In this document: in pieces, positions 52,752-63,493 of the stretch
How the letters are laid out: the number at the start of each line of letters is the position of its first letter
Position numbering within the stretch: position 1 is the stretch's first letter
Origin: Ciceribacter lividus
Lineage (GTDB): Bacteria; Pseudomonadota; Alphaproteobacteria; Rhizobiales; Rhizobiaceae
Direction: 5' to 3'
DNA: 64,000 nucleotides
Assembly: GCF_003337715.1 (NCBI RefSeq)
Contig: NZ_QPIX01000004.1
Span: forward strand, 248,001-312,000
Program-made: the position numbers and the translations under genes
Notes under the pieces: generated by a model
What the model was told of the DNA's origin: nothing
The model's database searches: none
The model's input: only the letters and a program-made list of their open reading frames with translations

Positions 52752-55364
52752 CTACTGGATGTCCAGCAACCGTTCCAGATAGCGCCGTTCCAGTTCGGGA
52801 CTGAGATTGTCGCCGAGTTTCTCGCGGATCGCCTCGAGGATCTCCCGGGCTCTCTGGACGTCGATCTCGTCCGGGACCTTCACGTCGTCGCCGAATTCCG
52901 GCCCGTCGGTCGGACGGGGACGCCCGAGCGGATCGCGACCGGTCTGATCACCCTGCTGCGTCCCCTGGCCCTGACCCTGGCTGCGCATCGCCTGCATCAT
53001 CTCTCCCATCATGTCGCGCGCACCCTGACGCAGCGCTTCCAGCGCTTTGCCTTGTCCTTGCACGGCACGTTCTCCCTGGCCTTGGCCCAGGGCCTCGCCG
53101 GCGCCGCGCATTTCGCGTTCCGCTTGTGCAAAGCCTTCACCCGGTTTCACGCCCAGGTCGCGCAGGCCCTTTTGCAGGTCCCCGAGCTTTCGGCCGAGTG
53201 CATCCTGCTGCGCCCGCAGGTTTTTCAGGGCCTCACGTAGTTGCTCTGCGGTCATGTTGTCAGTGGGCGACGGCTGCCCGCCCGGCTGTTGCCGCGGCTC
53301 TTCCGTCAATTCACCGTCTTCGCCGTCACCGGGGTCGCCGCGCTGCATGCGATCCTTCAGCGCCTGATCGAGCTTGAAGGTCTCCTCCATGAGCTTCTGC
53401 TGCTCCTGCATCAACTCGCCGAGCTTGTCAATCTGCTGCTGCACCTGACTGTTCTGTTGCTGGTTGCGCTGCTGTGGTCGCGCGGTCTGGAGATTGTTCA
53501 TCATCCGCTGCAATTGAGACAACATGTCTCGTGCGGCGTCACGGTTCCCGGAGCGGGCAAGATTCTCGATCTGGTTCAGCATGTTCTCCAGGTCGCGCTG
53601 GCGCAGGACGTTCTGCGCCGATTGCTGACGGTCTTCCGAACCGGCATTGGGCTGACGCTCGGCCATCGCCTTCATGAAGTCCTGCATGGCGGCGCGAAGC
53701 TCGTCCATGAGTTTCTTGATCTCTTCGTCCGGAGCGTTGCGCTCGAGCGCGTCCTGCAGTGCTTGCTGCGCCTCCCGCAGCTTCCGTTCGGCCAGCGAGA
53801 GATCGCCGTCGTCAATTCCGAGAGCGATCTCCCAGATATAGTCGGCGGTACCCTTCATATCCTCCGATGTGCGTGCGAGCTTCATCCGCGCCTGAGCCGA
53901 CTGGATCAGCAGGAAATGCGTGAGGCTCGGGATTGTCTCGTCCGCCCTGACAGACAAGGCTTCGTTGAGCGCGATCGCCTTCGGAAGATCGCGGGTATCC
54001 AGTGCGAAGACCTGCCGTTCCTCGGCAACGGCCGCAGCAAGCGGCTTGGCGAAGTCTCGCGAAGGCAATGTCATCTCGAAAGGAGCGCTACGTCCCGTCT
54101 GGCCGGCGCCGTCTCGCGCAACCAGCGTGATCTTTACCTTCCGTCCGGCCAGGGGATGCTCGGTCAGGTTTCTGCTCGATGTCCCCTTCGGGTCACGCGG
54201 GTTTCGGCGCGGCAGATCGAGTTTGTATTCGGGCGCCGGATAGAGCGGGGTCGCGTTCGGTTCGGCGGCGGTCGGCTCGATTTCGGCGTGTGCCTCGACG
54301 AGGCCGTAGTCATCGTGGCCCTTGAAGGCGATCTCGAGAGCACCGTTGACGCTGCGTCGTGGCGTTCCGTCGAACGCGATCTGCGGTGGCTGGTCAGGCG
54401 TCACGTCGATGGTCCAGCGGTTCGGACCGACGGCCAGCACGCCGCTCTCGGTGAGTTCCGCCTCGTAGGTCTGTCCGGTGGCCTGGACAGCTTGAGAGGC
54501 CGGACCGGCAGCGGGGTTATCTGCCTTGGCAGCTTCGAGCGGTAAGGCTTCCGCCGCCGTCGCCGACTGAAACAGGATCTGTTCCTCGCCACTGCCTCCG
54601 CTCACGCGGATCGTCACTTTGGAGTGCTGAGGGACGGTGGCCGCAGAAGGTGCCCCGCTGTCTTCGCCAGAATCCCGGCGCGTCAGGAACACCGGTGCCC
54701 TGCCGGTATAAGCCGGCGGTGTGATCCAGGCGTCGACGCGCATGTCTGGCGTCGCAGCGCCGGATGCCGACCAGCGGAAAGCATCGGCCATCGTGCCGGC
54801 TCCGTTGGAACCGGAGTAGGCGAAAGCCGTCACCAGGAGCAAAGCAGGGATAGTCCGCAGCGCAAACTTGTCGTGACGCGCGATGTCGGGGCGTGGAGTG
54901 CCGGCGTCGAGAGACGCAATCGTCTCGGCCATGCGTCTTTGGTGTTCGCTCCAGAGCGCGCGGGCAAATGGCGTTTCGAAGGCCGGGATATCATCCTGCG
55001 CGGCAACCGGCTGGTGCGGGAGATGATTTCGCTCCTCGAGCAGTCGGTCAGCCTCATCGGCCCGTGGCCAACGCAGTTCCGCAAAGGGCAACAAGGATGC
55101 CAGAAAGCCGAATATGAGAATGAAGACCGTCGCGAGACGCAGCCAGTCGGGAAAGATGCGGTAGAGGCCGAGCCAGCCAAAAGAGACGAACAGCGCCGCG
55201 AAGCCGAGTACCGGAAGGAAAAGAGGTACGAGGCGCTCGATGAAGAGGACAAGGCGCGCGACCGCACGCTTTGCACGCACGCGGCGCGCAAGCCTGAGAT
55301 CGGTTCCCAGAGGTGTCGTGCTCTCTCGTTCAGGCAGAGGAGCGTTCATCTGTGCGGTTCTCAC
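52752..55364 (-). CDS. TIGR02302/DUF4175 family membrane protein
   Basis: A very large (870-residue) protein with two N-terminal helices (about 38-95) and one more near 170-190. These are followed by an immunoglobulin-like periplasmic region (about 195-450), an alpha-helical region (460-620), and a low-complexity Gln/Arg/Gly-rich tail to about 830 (runs such as N-Q-Q-Q-N and G-Q-G-Q-G). It is found in Rhizobiales and often beside cpdR, hpt and lysA, as here. The function is unknown; the Gln-rich, coiled-coil-like tail suggests assembly or scaffolding. Confidence 0.87.
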   Translation of the reverse strand: MRTAQMNAPLPERESTTPLGTDLRLARRVRAKRAVARLVLFIERLVPLFLPVLGFAALFVSFGWLGLYRIFPDWLRLATVFILIFGFLASLLPFAELRWPRADEADRLLEERNHLPHQPVAAQDDIPAFETPFARALWSEHQRRMAETIASLDAGTPRPDIARHDKFALRTIPALLLVTAFAYSGSNGAGTMADAFRWSASGAATPDMRVDAWITPPAYTGRAPVFLTRRDSGEDSGAPSAATVPQHSKVTIRVSGGSGEEQILFQSATAAEALPLEAAKADNPAAGPASQAVQATGQTYEAELTESGVLAVGPNRWTIDVTPDQPPQIAFDGTPRRSVNGALEIAFKGHDDYGLVEAHAEIEPTAAEPNATPLYPAPEYKLDLPRRNPRDPKGTSSRNLTEHPLAGRKVKITLVARDGAGQTGRSAPFEMTLPSRDFAKPLAAAVAEERQVFALDTRDLPKAIALNEALSVRADETIPSLTHFLLIQSAQARMKLARTSEDMKGTADYIWEIALGIDDGDLSLAERKLREAQQALQDALERNAPDEEIKKLMDELRAAMQDFMKAMAERQPNAGSEDRQQSAQNVLRQRDLENMLNQIENLARSGNRDAARDMLSQLQRMMNNLQTARPQQRNQQQNSQVQQQIDKLGELMQEQQKLMEETFKLDQALKDRMQRGDPGDGEDGELTEEPRQQPGGQPSPTDNMTAEQLREALKNLRAQQDALGRKLGDLQKGLRDLGVKPGEGFAQAEREMRGAGEALGQGQGERAVQGQGKALEALRQGARDMMGEMMQAMRSQGQGQGTQQGDQTGRDPLGRPRPTDGPEFGDDVKVPDEIDVQRAREILEAIREKLGDNLSPELERRYLERLLDIQ

Positions 55365-55497
55365 TTGGCATCGAACGTCCGGCCGTCGCTTCGGCAGCGA
55401 CGGACTTGGCGAAACTCAAGGATAGCATTCTTTGTGGCGAAGACGAGGGCAAAGCCCCGCCAGTCGCCATTTTCGCCGCAGACCGCGTTTGGTCAGG

Positions 55498-56766
55498 TCA
55501 GACGAGCCAGGCAGGCAGCGAATCGAGTTCGATCAAGTCCTCGAAACTGGGGCGCGGACGGATGACGTGGAATTCACCGCCCCTGACAAGCACCTCCGGG
55601 ATGAGGCGCCGGCTGTTGTAGGTGCTGGCCTGGACGGCGCCATAGGCACCGGCCGAGCCGACCGCGAACAGGTCCCCGGCGCGCGGCATCGCCATTTCGC
55701 GGTCGAGCGCAAGATAGTCACCCGTCTCGCAGACCGGGCCCACCACGTCGGCACGAATCCTCGGTGCATTGGCTGCGGAGAGCACGACGGGACGTATCTC
55801 GTGGTGCGCGTCATAGAGCGTCGGGCGGATGAGATCGTTCATCGCAGCGTCGACGATCACAAACGTCTTGTCGCCACCGTCCTTCACGTAGACCACCTCG
55901 GTCACGAGGATGCCCGCATTACCGACGATCAGTCGTCCCGGCTCGGTGACGATGCGGCAGCCGAGGCCGCTCAGTTGCTCCTTGACGATCCTCGCGTAAG
56001 CGTCCGGCTCCGGCGGCGGATTGTTGTCGTCGTGATAAGGGATGCCGAGGCCGCCGCCGATGTCCACGTGGTCGATCGCGTGCCCGTCGGCACGAAGCGT
56101 TGCCACCAGCTCCTTCAGCAGGCGGAAGGCATCCTGGAACGGCTGCAGCTCGGTGATCTGGCTGCCGATATGCATGTCGATGCCCGTCACCTTGATGCCG
56201 GGCAACGTGGCGGCATGGGCGTAGACCGCCTGCGCGCGATCGTAGGAGATGCCGAACTTGTTTTCCTTCTTGCCGGTCGAAATCTTGGCATGCGTGCGCG
56301 CGTCGACGTCCGGATTGATCCGAAACGAGACGTGGGCCACCTTGCCGGCCTTCTGTGCCCGCTGGTTCAGCACTTCGAGTTCGGGTTCGGATTCGACGTT
56401 GAAGCAGTAAATTCCGGCTTCCAGCGCGAGATCCATCTCGTGCACGGTCTTGCCGACGCCGGAAAACATGATGCGTTCGCCCGGGATGCCGGCGGCCAGC
56501 GCACGCCGCAGTTCGCCTTCCGAGACCACGTCCACACCGGCGCCGAGACGCCCCAGCGTCTTGAGCACGGCCTGGTTGGAATTCGCCTTCATGGCGTAGC
56601 AAACCATTGCGTCCGTACCTTCGAACGCCTTGGAGAAGACGCGGTAGTGGCGCTCCAGCGTCGCCGTCGAGTAGCAGTAGAAGGGCGTGCCGACTGCTGC
56701 GGCAATCGCCGGAACGGGCACGTTCTCGGCGTGTAGCACGCCATCACGATATTCGAAGTGATTCAC
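55498..56766 (-). CDS. lysA: Diaminopimelate decarboxylase
   Basis: The last step of lysine synthesis, decarboxylating meso-diaminopimelate. The 422-residue PLP enzyme (alanine racemase-like barrel) has the Schiff-base lysine in Y-A-M-K-A-N-S near residue 60, the H-I-G-S-Q near 200, G-G-G-L-G near 240, and the C-terminal active-site motif C-E-T-G-D near 341. Substrate stereospecificity cannot be told. It lies 11 nt after the lptM-like gene in the order argH-lptM-lysA. Confidence 0.95.
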   Translation of the reverse strand: MNHFEYRDGVLHAENVPVPAIAAAVGTPFYCYSTATLERHYRVFSKAFEGTDAMVCYAMKANSNQAVLKTLGRLGAGVDVVSEGELRRALAAGIPGERIMFSGVGKTVHEMDLALEAGIYCFNVESEPELEVLNQRAQKAGKVAHVSFRINPDVDARTHAKISTGKKENKFGISYDRAQAVYAHAATLPGIKVTGIDMHIGSQITELQPFQDAFRLLKELVATLRADGHAIDHVDIGGGLGIPYHDDNNPPPEPDAYARIVKEQLSGLGCRIVTEPGRLIVGNAGILVTEVVYVKDGGDKTFVIVDAAMNDLIRPTLYDAHHEIRPVVLSAANAPRIRADVVGPVCETGDYLALDREMAMPRAGDLFAVGSAGAYGAVQASTYNSRRLIPEVLVRGGEFHVIRPRPSFEDLIELDSLPAWLV

Positions 56767-56777
56767 GCGGGGACCTG

Positions 56778-56969
56778 TCAGAGAAGAGGATCGAGAACGA
56801 AGGGATCGTCCGGCACAGTGGCGTCCTGTTTGGTCGACTGCTTGTTCTGTTCGGCAGCCGGCATGTTCGGCGGATCGAGGTCAGCCTTGCGCCCGCAGCC
56901 GGAAAGCGCCACAGACGCCGCAGCCATCATACCCATCGTCACGAACAAGCTTCGAAGCGCCCTAGCCAT
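56778..56969 (-). CDS. lptM: LptM-like small lipoprotein
   Basis: A 63-residue precursor starting M-A-R-A-L-R-S, with lipobox L-S-G-C (Cys25) and a short mature tail opening G-R-K-A-D-L-D-P-P, the LptM (YifL) signature. LptM is an outer-membrane lipoprotein that helps mature the LptD LPS translocon. The longer open frame upstream (to 57056) is not needed. The gene sits between argH and lysA. Confidence 0.85.
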   Translation of the reverse strand: MARALRSLFVTMGMMAAASVALSGCGRKADLDPPNMPAAEQNKQSTKQDATVPDDPFVLDPLL

Positions 56970-57066
56970 CACTTTGCCCAACCGGAAGAACCAATATCTA
57001 GCCTCTATCGAAAAAGCGGGGCCTTGTGCACCCTCAATCTCGTGATGCGAACGCAAAGGAAGGTGA

Positions 57067-58470
57067 TCAGTTGCGCTGGCGCCACCAGGCTATCTGCTTG
57101 CGAACCTCGCTCGGGGCCGTGCCGCCGTAGCTCTTGCGGCTGGCGACAGATGCTTCAACCGTCAGCACGTCGAAGACGCCCGCGGTGATCGCGGGGTTGA
57201 TCGCCTGCAGTTCCGCAAGTGATAGCTCGGCGAGATCGCAGCCCTTGCCTTCGGCGAGAGCCACAGCGCGGCCGGTCACATGATGGGCCTCGCGGAACGG
57301 CAGCCCGGCTTCGCGGACCAGCCAGTCGGCAAGATCCGTCGCTGTCGAGTAGCCGGCACCGGCCGCCGCCTTCATCCGGTCTGCCCGAATGGTCATGTCG
57401 CGGACCATGCCGGTCATCGCCGCGAGGGCGAGCTCCAGGCTTTCGGCCGCATCGAATACCTGCTCCTTGTCTTCCTGCATGTCCTTCGAATAGGCGAGCG
57501 GCAAGCCTTTCATGACGGTGAGAAGCGCGACGAGCGACCCGTTGATCCGCCCCGTCTTGGCGCGCACGAGTTCGGCCGCGTCCGGATTCTTCTTCTGCGG
57601 CATGATCGACGAGCCGGTCGAGAAAGCATCCGAAAGCCGGACGAAGCCGAATTGCGGCGTGGACCAGATCACGATCTCCTCGGCCAGGCGCGAGAGATGG
57701 GTGGCCGTAATCGAGGCCATAGCAAGGAACTCAAGCGCAAAGTCGCGGTCCGACACAGTGTCGATCGAGTTGCGGGTCGGCTCGCGGAAGCCCAGAGCTT
57801 TGGCGGTCATGTGGCGGTCGATGTTATAGCCGGTGCCGGCGAGCGCCGCCGCGCCGATCGGGCTTTCGTCGAGGTGCTCGATCGCGTGGCGCACACGCTG
57901 CCGGTCACGGCCGAACATTTCGACATAGGCCATGCAGTGGTGGCCGAAGGTGACCGGCTGGGCCGTCTGCAGATGGGTGAAGCCCGGCATCACTGTTTCG
58001 GCGTGCTCTTCCGCCCGGTCGAGGAAGGCGTTGATCAGCGAGGTCAACGCAATCTCGGTCCTCTGCAGTTCTTCCTTTACCCAGAGGCGGAAATCGAGCG
58101 CCACCTGGTCGTTGCGGGAACGCGCGGTATGAAGGCGTCCTGCTGCCGGACCGATCAGGTCGGCAAGCCGGGCCTCGACGTTCATGTGGATGTCTTCGAG
58201 GCGACGGGAGAATTCGAAACGGCCGCTTTCGATCTCTGACAGGATCGTGTTCAGTCCGTGAACGATCTTGTCTTTGTCTTCTGCCGTGATGATGCCCTGA
58301 TGGGCAAGCATGGTCGCGTGCGCTATTGAGCCGCGGATGTCTTGGGCATAAAGCTTCTTGTCGAAGTCGATGGAGGCATTTATCTCCTCCATGATGGCTG
58401 CGGGGCCAGAGGCGAAACGTCCGCCCCACATCTGGTTGGAGGTCAGCTCGTCCTTGGTGTCCTCGGCCAT
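57067..58470 (-). CDS. argH: Argininosuccinate lyase
   Basis: The final enzyme of arginine synthesis, cleaving argininosuccinate to arginine and fumarate. The 467-residue fumarase/aspartase superfamily protein has M-W-G-G-R-F near residue 14, the T-A-R-S-R-N-D-Q region near 113, and the signature [11 protein letters not shown] near 286. I chose the M-A-E-D-T start at 58470 by family length; the frame stays open to 58761. It starts 24 nt away from tlpA, divergently. Confidence 0.95.
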   Translation of the reverse strand: MAEDTKDELTSNQMWGGRFASGPAAIMEEINASIDFDKKLYAQDIRGSIAHATMLAHQGIITAEDKDKIVHGLNTILSEIESGRFEFSRRLEDIHMNVEARLADLIGPAAGRLHTARSRNDQVALDFRLWVKEELQRTEIALTSLINAFLDRAEEHAETVMPGFTHLQTAQPVTFGHHCMAYVEMFGRDRQRVRHAIEHLDESPIGAAALAGTGYNIDRHMTAKALGFREPTRNSIDTVSDRDFALEFLAMASITATHLSRLAEEIVIWSTPQFGFVRLSDAFSTGSSIMPQKKNPDAAELVRAKTGRINGSLVALLTVMKGLPLAYSKDMQEDKEQVFDAAESLELALAAMTGMVRDMTIRADRMKAAAGAGYSTATDLADWLVREAGLPFREAHHVTGRAVALAEGKGCDLAELSLAELQAINPAITAGVFDVLTVEASVASRKSYGGTAPSEVRKQIAWWRQRN

Positions 58471-58494
58471 TTGATGCCCATCCCGGAGATGTTG

Positions 58495-59157
58495 ATGACA
58501 GAAAAAAGACCCCTCGGACTTCCTTCCGCCAAGCTGGTTGCGATTGCGGCAGTCGCCGGGATTTTGGCCGGCGCGGCAGCGGTATACGTGAAGCAGACCA
58601 TGTCTGGCAATGGCGAGCTTGCCGCGGAAGTCGGTCAATGCGCGGGGACAGTCGTCAAGGCGGCGAGCCTGGGGGCCGTCACGACTGGTGAAGTGGCTGC
58701 CATGGTCGCCGCCACGGAGCCGCGTTCGATTGCCGGCCTGGCATTCAAGGATGCCGCGCAAAAGGACGTATCGGTCGAGAATTTCGCCGGCAAGACGGTT
58801 CTCCTCAATGTGTGGGCCACCTGGTGCGTGCCATGCCGCGAAGAGATGCCGGCGCTCAACGGACTTCAGGAGAAGATGGGCGGCAAGGATTTCGAGGTCG
58901 TCGCCGTCAACATCGATACGGGCGACGCCGAAAAGCCGAAGGCCTTCCTCGCCGAGACCGGCGTCGACAAACTCGGGCTCTATCGCGACAACACGATGGG
59001 CGTCTTCAATGCTCTGAAAAAGCAGGGACTGGCCTTCGGCCTCCCGGTGACCCTGCTTGTCGACGAAAAGGGATGTCTGCTCGGCTCGATGAATGGTCCC
59101 GCCGCGTGGGATAGCGGCGACGCGCAGGCGCTGATCGCGGCCGCCGTCAAGCTCTGA
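58495..59157 (+). CDS. tlpA: TlpA-type thiol:disulfide interchange protein
   Basis: A 220-residue thioredoxin-fold protein with an N-terminal signal anchor (about 12-35), so the domain faces the periplasm. The active site W-C-V-P-C lies near residue 111, with cis-Pro in G-L-P-V-T-L near 184. TlpA reduces partners of cytochrome oxidase assembly in rhizobia. I used ATG 58495 because GGAG lies 6 nt upstream; two in-frame ATGs at 58474 and 58489 precede it. It is divergent from argH, as is known for tlpA in rhizobia. Confidence 0.9.
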   Translation: MTEKRPLGLPSAKLVAIAAVAGILAGAAAVYVKQTMSGNGELAAEVGQCAGTVVKAASLGAVTTGEVAAMVAATEPRSIAGLAFKDAAQKDVSVENFAGKTVLLNVWATWCVPCREEMPALNGLQEKMGGKDFEVVAVNIDTGDAEKPKAFLAETGVDKLGLYRDNTMGVFNALKKQGLAFGLPVTLLVDEKGCLLGSMNGPAAWDSGDAQALIAAAVKL

Positions 59158-59211
59158 GCCGCCTGCAGCCGGCGGACATTTGCCCGCGCGGCCTTGTCGT
59201 CCTGCTTGACC

Positions 59212-60093
<882 letters not shown>

Positions 60094-60222
60094 CGCGCTC
60101 TCCTCGCCGCACTCTGTCCCACAAAAATCTGCCGGGCCGACAGTATCGGCCCGGCAAAAATTGATAGACTTGCTCGCTTGATTTTTCCAGCCCTTTCGCA
60201 ACTGCGAAGGAACTGGTTTCTG

Positions 60223-61152
60223 TCAAAGCGCCTTTTCGAGTTCGGGAAGAATTTCGAAGAGGTCACCGACGAGGCCGTAATCGGCGACCTGGAAGATCGG
60301 TGCTTCCTCGTCCTTGTTGATGGCGACGATGACCTTCGAGTCCTTCATGCCGGCGAGATGCTGGATGGCGCCGGAGATGCCGCAGGCGATATAGAGTTCC
60401 GGAGCGACGACCTTGCCGGTCTGGCCGACCTGCCAGTCGTTCGGCGCGTAGCCGGCATCGACGGCCGCACGCGAGGCGCCGACGGCTGCACCGAGCTTGT
60501 CGGCCACCGGAAGGATCACCTCCTTGAACTTCTCCGAAGAGCCGAGTGCACGGCCACCGGAGATGATGATCTTGGCGGAGGTGAGTTCGGGACGGTCAGA
60601 GGAAGACAGTGCGTCGCCGACGAAAGTCGAGACACCGGGGTTCGCGGCTGCGGCGACGGTTTCCACCGGAGCGGAACCACCCTCTCCGGTGGCCGTGAAG
60701 GAGGCCGTGCGCACGGTAATGACCTTCTTGGCGTCGGAAGACTGGACCGTCTGGATGGCGTTGCCGGCATAGATTGGACGCTTGAAGGTGTCGGGCGACA
60801 CGACTTCGATGATTTCCGAGACCTGCATCACGTCGAGCAGGGCGGCGACGCGCGGCATGACGTTCTTGCCGATCGACGTTGCGGGCGCAACGATGGCATC
60901 ATAGCCGCCGGCCAGGGAAACGATGAGGGCCGCGAGCGGTTCCGCCAGATTGTTGGCAAGCGAAGCATCGTCGGCGAGCAGGACCTTGGAGACGCCAGAG
61001 AGCTTTGCGGCGGCATCGGCCGCAGCCTTCGCGCCGGAGCCGGCGACGAGCACGTGGACGTCGCCGCCGATCTTGGCTGCGGCGGTCAGAGCCTTCGCGG
61101 TCTGGTCGGACAGGGTTGCGTTGTCGTGTTCTGCCAGAAGAAGAATGGCCAT
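60223..61152 (-). CDS. etfA: Electron transfer flavoprotein subunit alpha
   Basis: With EtfB it forms the FAD/AMP protein that passes electrons from acyl-CoA dehydrogenases to ETF:ubiquinone oxidoreductase. The 309-residue subunit has the C-terminal FAD motif region [23 protein letters not shown] near 255, and the A-D-Y-G-L-V-G-D-L near 293. It follows etfB by 25 nt. The frame is open upstream to 61242, but M-A-I-L-L-L is the family start. Confidence 0.95.
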   Translation of the reverse strand: MAILLLAEHDNATLSDQTAKALTAAAKIGGDVHVLVAGSGAKAAADAAAKLSGVSKVLLADDASLANNLAEPLAALIVSLAGGYDAIVAPATSIGKNVMPRVAALLDVMQVSEIIEVVSPDTFKRPIYAGNAIQTVQSSDAKKVITVRTASFTATGEGGSAPVETVAAAANPGVSTFVGDALSSSDRPELTSAKIIISGGRALGSSEKFKEVILPVADKLGAAVGASRAAVDAGYAPNDWQVGQTGKVVAPELYIACGISGAIQHLAGMKDSKVIVAINKDEEAPIFQVADYGLVGDLFEILPELEKAL

Positions 61153-61177
61153 GTTGTAAATCTCCTCTCCGGATCCG

Positions 61178-61927
61178 TTAGAGCACGCCGGCTTCGTTCT
61201 TGAGCTTGTCGACAAGCTCGGCGACCGTCTTGACCTTGACACCGGCCTTGCGTCCGCCGGGTTCCTCGGTCTTCCGCACCTTGAGGCGCGGCGTGGTGTC
61301 GACGCCGAAATCGGCGGGGGTCTTCTTGTCGAGCGGCTTCTTCTTCGCCTTCATGATGTTCGGCAGCGAGGCATAGCGCGGCTCGTTGAGACGCAGGTCC
61401 GTCGTGACGACAGCCGGCAGCTTGACCTCGATCGTCTGAAGGCCGCCGTCGACCTCGCGGGTCACCTTGGCGGAGCCGTCGCCGATCTCGACCTTGGAGG
61501 CGAAGGTTGCCTGGGCCCAGCCGAGGAGGGCCGAGAGCATCTGGCCGGTCTGATTGGAATCATCGTCGATCGCCTGCTTGCCGGTGATGACGAGGCCGGG
61601 CTGTTCTGCTTCGATCACGCCCTTCAGGATCTTCGCGACGGCGAGCGGCTCGACTGCGTCTTCGGTCTCAACCAGCACGGCACGATCGGCACCCATGGCA
61701 AGCCCGGTGCGGAGCGTTTCTTCGGCCTTGGACGGACCGATGGAGACGACGACGATCTCCGAAGCCTTGCCGGCTTCCTTCAGGCGCAGGGCTTCTTCCA
61801 CCGCGATCTCGTCGAACGGGTTCATCGACATTTTCACGTTGGCAAGCTCGACGCCCGATCCATCGGGCTTCACACGGATCTTGACGTTGTAGTCGACGAC
61901 CCGCTTGACGGTCACGAGTATCTTCAT
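61178..61927 (-). CDS. etfB: Electron transfer flavoprotein subunit beta
   Basis: The 249-residue beta subunit has the N-terminal [13 protein letters not shown], the AMP-binding region [15 protein letters not shown] near residues 113-127, and the C-terminal dimer arm with A-K-K-K-P-L near 195. It is the first gene of an etfBA pair followed by 3-hydroxybutyryl-CoA dehydrogenase, suggesting a fatty-acid or polyhydroxybutyrate role. A LiuR-like operator lies upstream. Confidence 0.95.
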   Translation of the reverse strand: MKILVTVKRVVDYNVKIRVKPDGSGVELANVKMSMNPFDEIAVEEALRLKEAGKASEIVVVSIGPSKAEETLRTGLAMGADRAVLVETEDAVEPLAVAKILKGVIEAEQPGLVITGKQAIDDDSNQTGQMLSALLGWAQATFASKVEIGDGSAKVTREVDGGLQTIEVKLPAVVTTDLRLNEPRYASLPNIMKAKKKPLDKKTPADFGVDTTPRLKVRKTEEPGGRKAGVKVKTVAELVDKLKNEAGVL

Positions 61928-62073
61928 GGGTTCCTTCCTTCGCTGCTTTCCGCCGAAAAATGCGCCTGAAAGCGGTCCTCCGATTGTCGGTTGGCGACAT
62001 CGATACGCATTTTTTATCCAAACACAACGTCCCGCGCCCGGTTCGTCGCATCTGTCGGCATGAATAAGTTACG

Positions 62074-62089
62074 TTTACGTCTACGTCAA
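62074..62089. promoter_or_regulatory. LiuR-type operator upstream of etfB
   Basis: TTTACGTCTACGTCAA fits the MerR-family LiuR pattern TTTACGT-WW-ACGTMAA with one mismatch. LiuR controls branched-chain amino acid degradation in proteobacteria and electron transfer flavoprotein genes are plausible targets. It lies 147 bp before the etfB start. An extra TTACGT lies just upstream at 62069. Read by eye; not scanned against a matrix. Confidence 0.55.
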
Positions 62090-62109
62090 TGTTGATGACG
62101 TCAACTCGG

Positions 62110-62883
62110 CTACGGCTTCCAGCCGACGGAGTCGCGCGTTTCTCCGTCTGTCGGCGCCGAGGCGATGGAACGCTGCTCCACTGCCCTCGGAGTGACGATC
62201 GCGCGATCGAACAGGGGCACACCTGGGCGACGCATCAAGATCACGAGCAATGCTCCGGCGGCGATACCTCCGACATGTGCGCCCCACGACACGTTGTCCC
62301 CCTGGCTGAAGCGCAGCATCCAGAACTGCTGTCCGATCCAGAAGAGGAGCGGTATGAAGGCCGGAAGCGGAAGGGGAAAACGGAAGAGGACCAGGACCCA
62401 GATCCGGACCCGCGGATGCAGCACAACGTAGGCGGAAACCACACCCGCGATAGCGCCTGAGGCGCCGATCAGCGGGCTTTGCGAGGTCGGTACGAGAGCG
62501 CCGTGGGCGAAAGCGCCGGCGACCGCGCAGAGAAGGTAGAAGAGCAGGAAGCGGACATGTCCGAGGGCGTCCTCGACATTGTCGCCGAACACCCAGAGAA
62601 ATAGCATGTTGCTGGCAAGATGCACGACGTTGCCATGCAGGAAGGCGTAGGTGATCGAGGTAAGCGGGCTTGGGACAAGTACGAGGGACGGCTCGAGCAC
62701 GGCGTTGCCAAAGACCACTGCTGGGATGAAACCGAGGCCGAGAAGGCTTGCCTGAACGATTTCCTGAGCGGCAAAAGGACCTGTCAGGAGCCAAATCACG
62801 ACGTTGAGGGCGATCAGGCTGTGGGTGACGTATTGCCGCCTGATATGCTTGAGGCCGTTGCGATCATGGAGCGGGATGAACAT
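62110..62883 (-). CDS. Rhomboid-family intramembrane serine protease
   Basis: The 257-residue membrane protein has six to seven helices. The catalytic serine is in G-A-S-G-A-I-A near residue 140 and the histidine in W-G-A-H-V-G-G near 200, with the H-x2-x-N region (H-G-N-V-V-H-L-A-S-N-M) near 83-93. The protease cleaves membrane proteins within the bilayer; its substrate is unknown. It lies 17 nt downstream of the adenosyltransferase gene on the same strand. Confidence 0.9.
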   Translation of the reverse strand: MFIPLHDRNGLKHIRRQYVTHSLIALNVVIWLLTGPFAAQEIVQASLLGLGFIPAVVFGNAVLEPSLVLVPSPLTSITYAFLHGNVVHLASNMLFLWVFGDNVEDALGHVRFLLFYLLCAVAGAFAHGALVPTSQSPLIGASGAIAGVVSAYVVLHPRVRIWVLVLFRFPLPLPAFIPLLFWIGQQFWMLRFSQGDNVSWGAHVGGIAAGALLVILMRRPGVPLFDRAIVTPRAVEQRSIASAPTDGETRDSVGWKP

Positions 62884-62900
62884 TGGCGGCCTTCATCCCG

Positions 62901-63479
62901 TCAGCGGTGCTTTCCCGGCACCCAGAGAATGTCGTTCCTGCCGTCTGCATTGGCGAGCCGGGCGGCGACGAAGAGAAAATCCGAAAGGCGGTTTATGTAT
63001 TTGAGCGCCGCAGCACCAACCGTTTCCCCCTCGCATCGTGAGAGCTCAACCATGATCCGCTCGGCGCGGCGCGCCACCGTGCGCGCGAGATGGAGATGGG
63101 CGGCTGCGGGCGTTCCGCCCGGCAGGATGAAGGACTTCAGCGGGTCGAGACCGACATTCAGCTGATCGATCTCGCGCTCGAGACGGGCAACCTGTTCGTC
63201 GATCACCCGCAGGGGCTCGTAAGACAGTGCTTCGCCGGTTTCCGGTGCCGCAAGATCCGCCCCGAGATCGAAGAGGTCGTTCTGGACGCGCAGGAGCATG
63301 GCATCGAGGTCGGGTGTTGCCGCCGTATGAAGCCGTGCGACGCCGATCGCGGAATTCGTTTCGTCGACGGTGCCATAGGCCTCCACCCGCAGATCGTGCT
63401 TTTGACGGCGCGGTCCGCTGACCAGAGCGGTGGTGCCGTCGTCGCCGGTGCGGGTATAGATCTTGTTCAACCTGACCAT
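62901..63479 (-). CDS. PduO-type cob(I)alamin adenosyltransferase
   Basis: The 192-residue ATP:cob(I)alamin adenosyltransferase forms adenosylcobalamin, the coenzyme for methylmalonyl-CoA mutase and other enzymes. The trimeric PduO/MMAB fold shows Y-T-R-T-G-D-D-G-T-T near residues 8-17, the basic S-G-P-R-R-Q-K-H-D-L near 21-30, and R-x-x-C-R-x-A-E-R near 137. Note this is the PduO type, not the CobA/BtuR type. It lies downstream of a HIG1-like gene. It complements cobST 27 kb away. Confidence 0.93.
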   Translation of the reverse strand: MVRLNKIYTRTGDDGTTALVSGPRRQKHDLRVEAYGTVDETNSAIGVARLHTAATPDLDAMLLRVQNDLFDLGADLAAPETGEALSYEPLRVIDEQVARLEREIDQLNVGLDPLKSFILPGGTPAAAHLHLARTVARRAERIMVELSRCEGETVGAAALKYINRLSDFLFVAARLANADGRNDILWVPGKHR

Positions 63480-63493
63480 GTCTTACGCTCCCG

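Noticed and set aside
53241..54545. 434-codon plus-strand frame opposite the DUF4175 gene
   Set aside because: Leucine-rich opening is the reverse of the Gln-rich tail coding; no domain.
55383..55403. 8-bp hairpin CCGTCGCT/AGCGACGG between the DUF4175 and lysA genes
   Set aside because: Neither flank has a T run, so a terminator call is not justified.
54624..55565. 313-codon plus-strand frame at the DUF4175/lysA junction
   Set aside because: Low-complexity charged repeats from antisense of membrane-protein code; no family resemblance.
55432..56736. 434-codon plus-strand frame opposite lysA
   Set aside because: Antisense shadow; lysA has all catalytic motifs.
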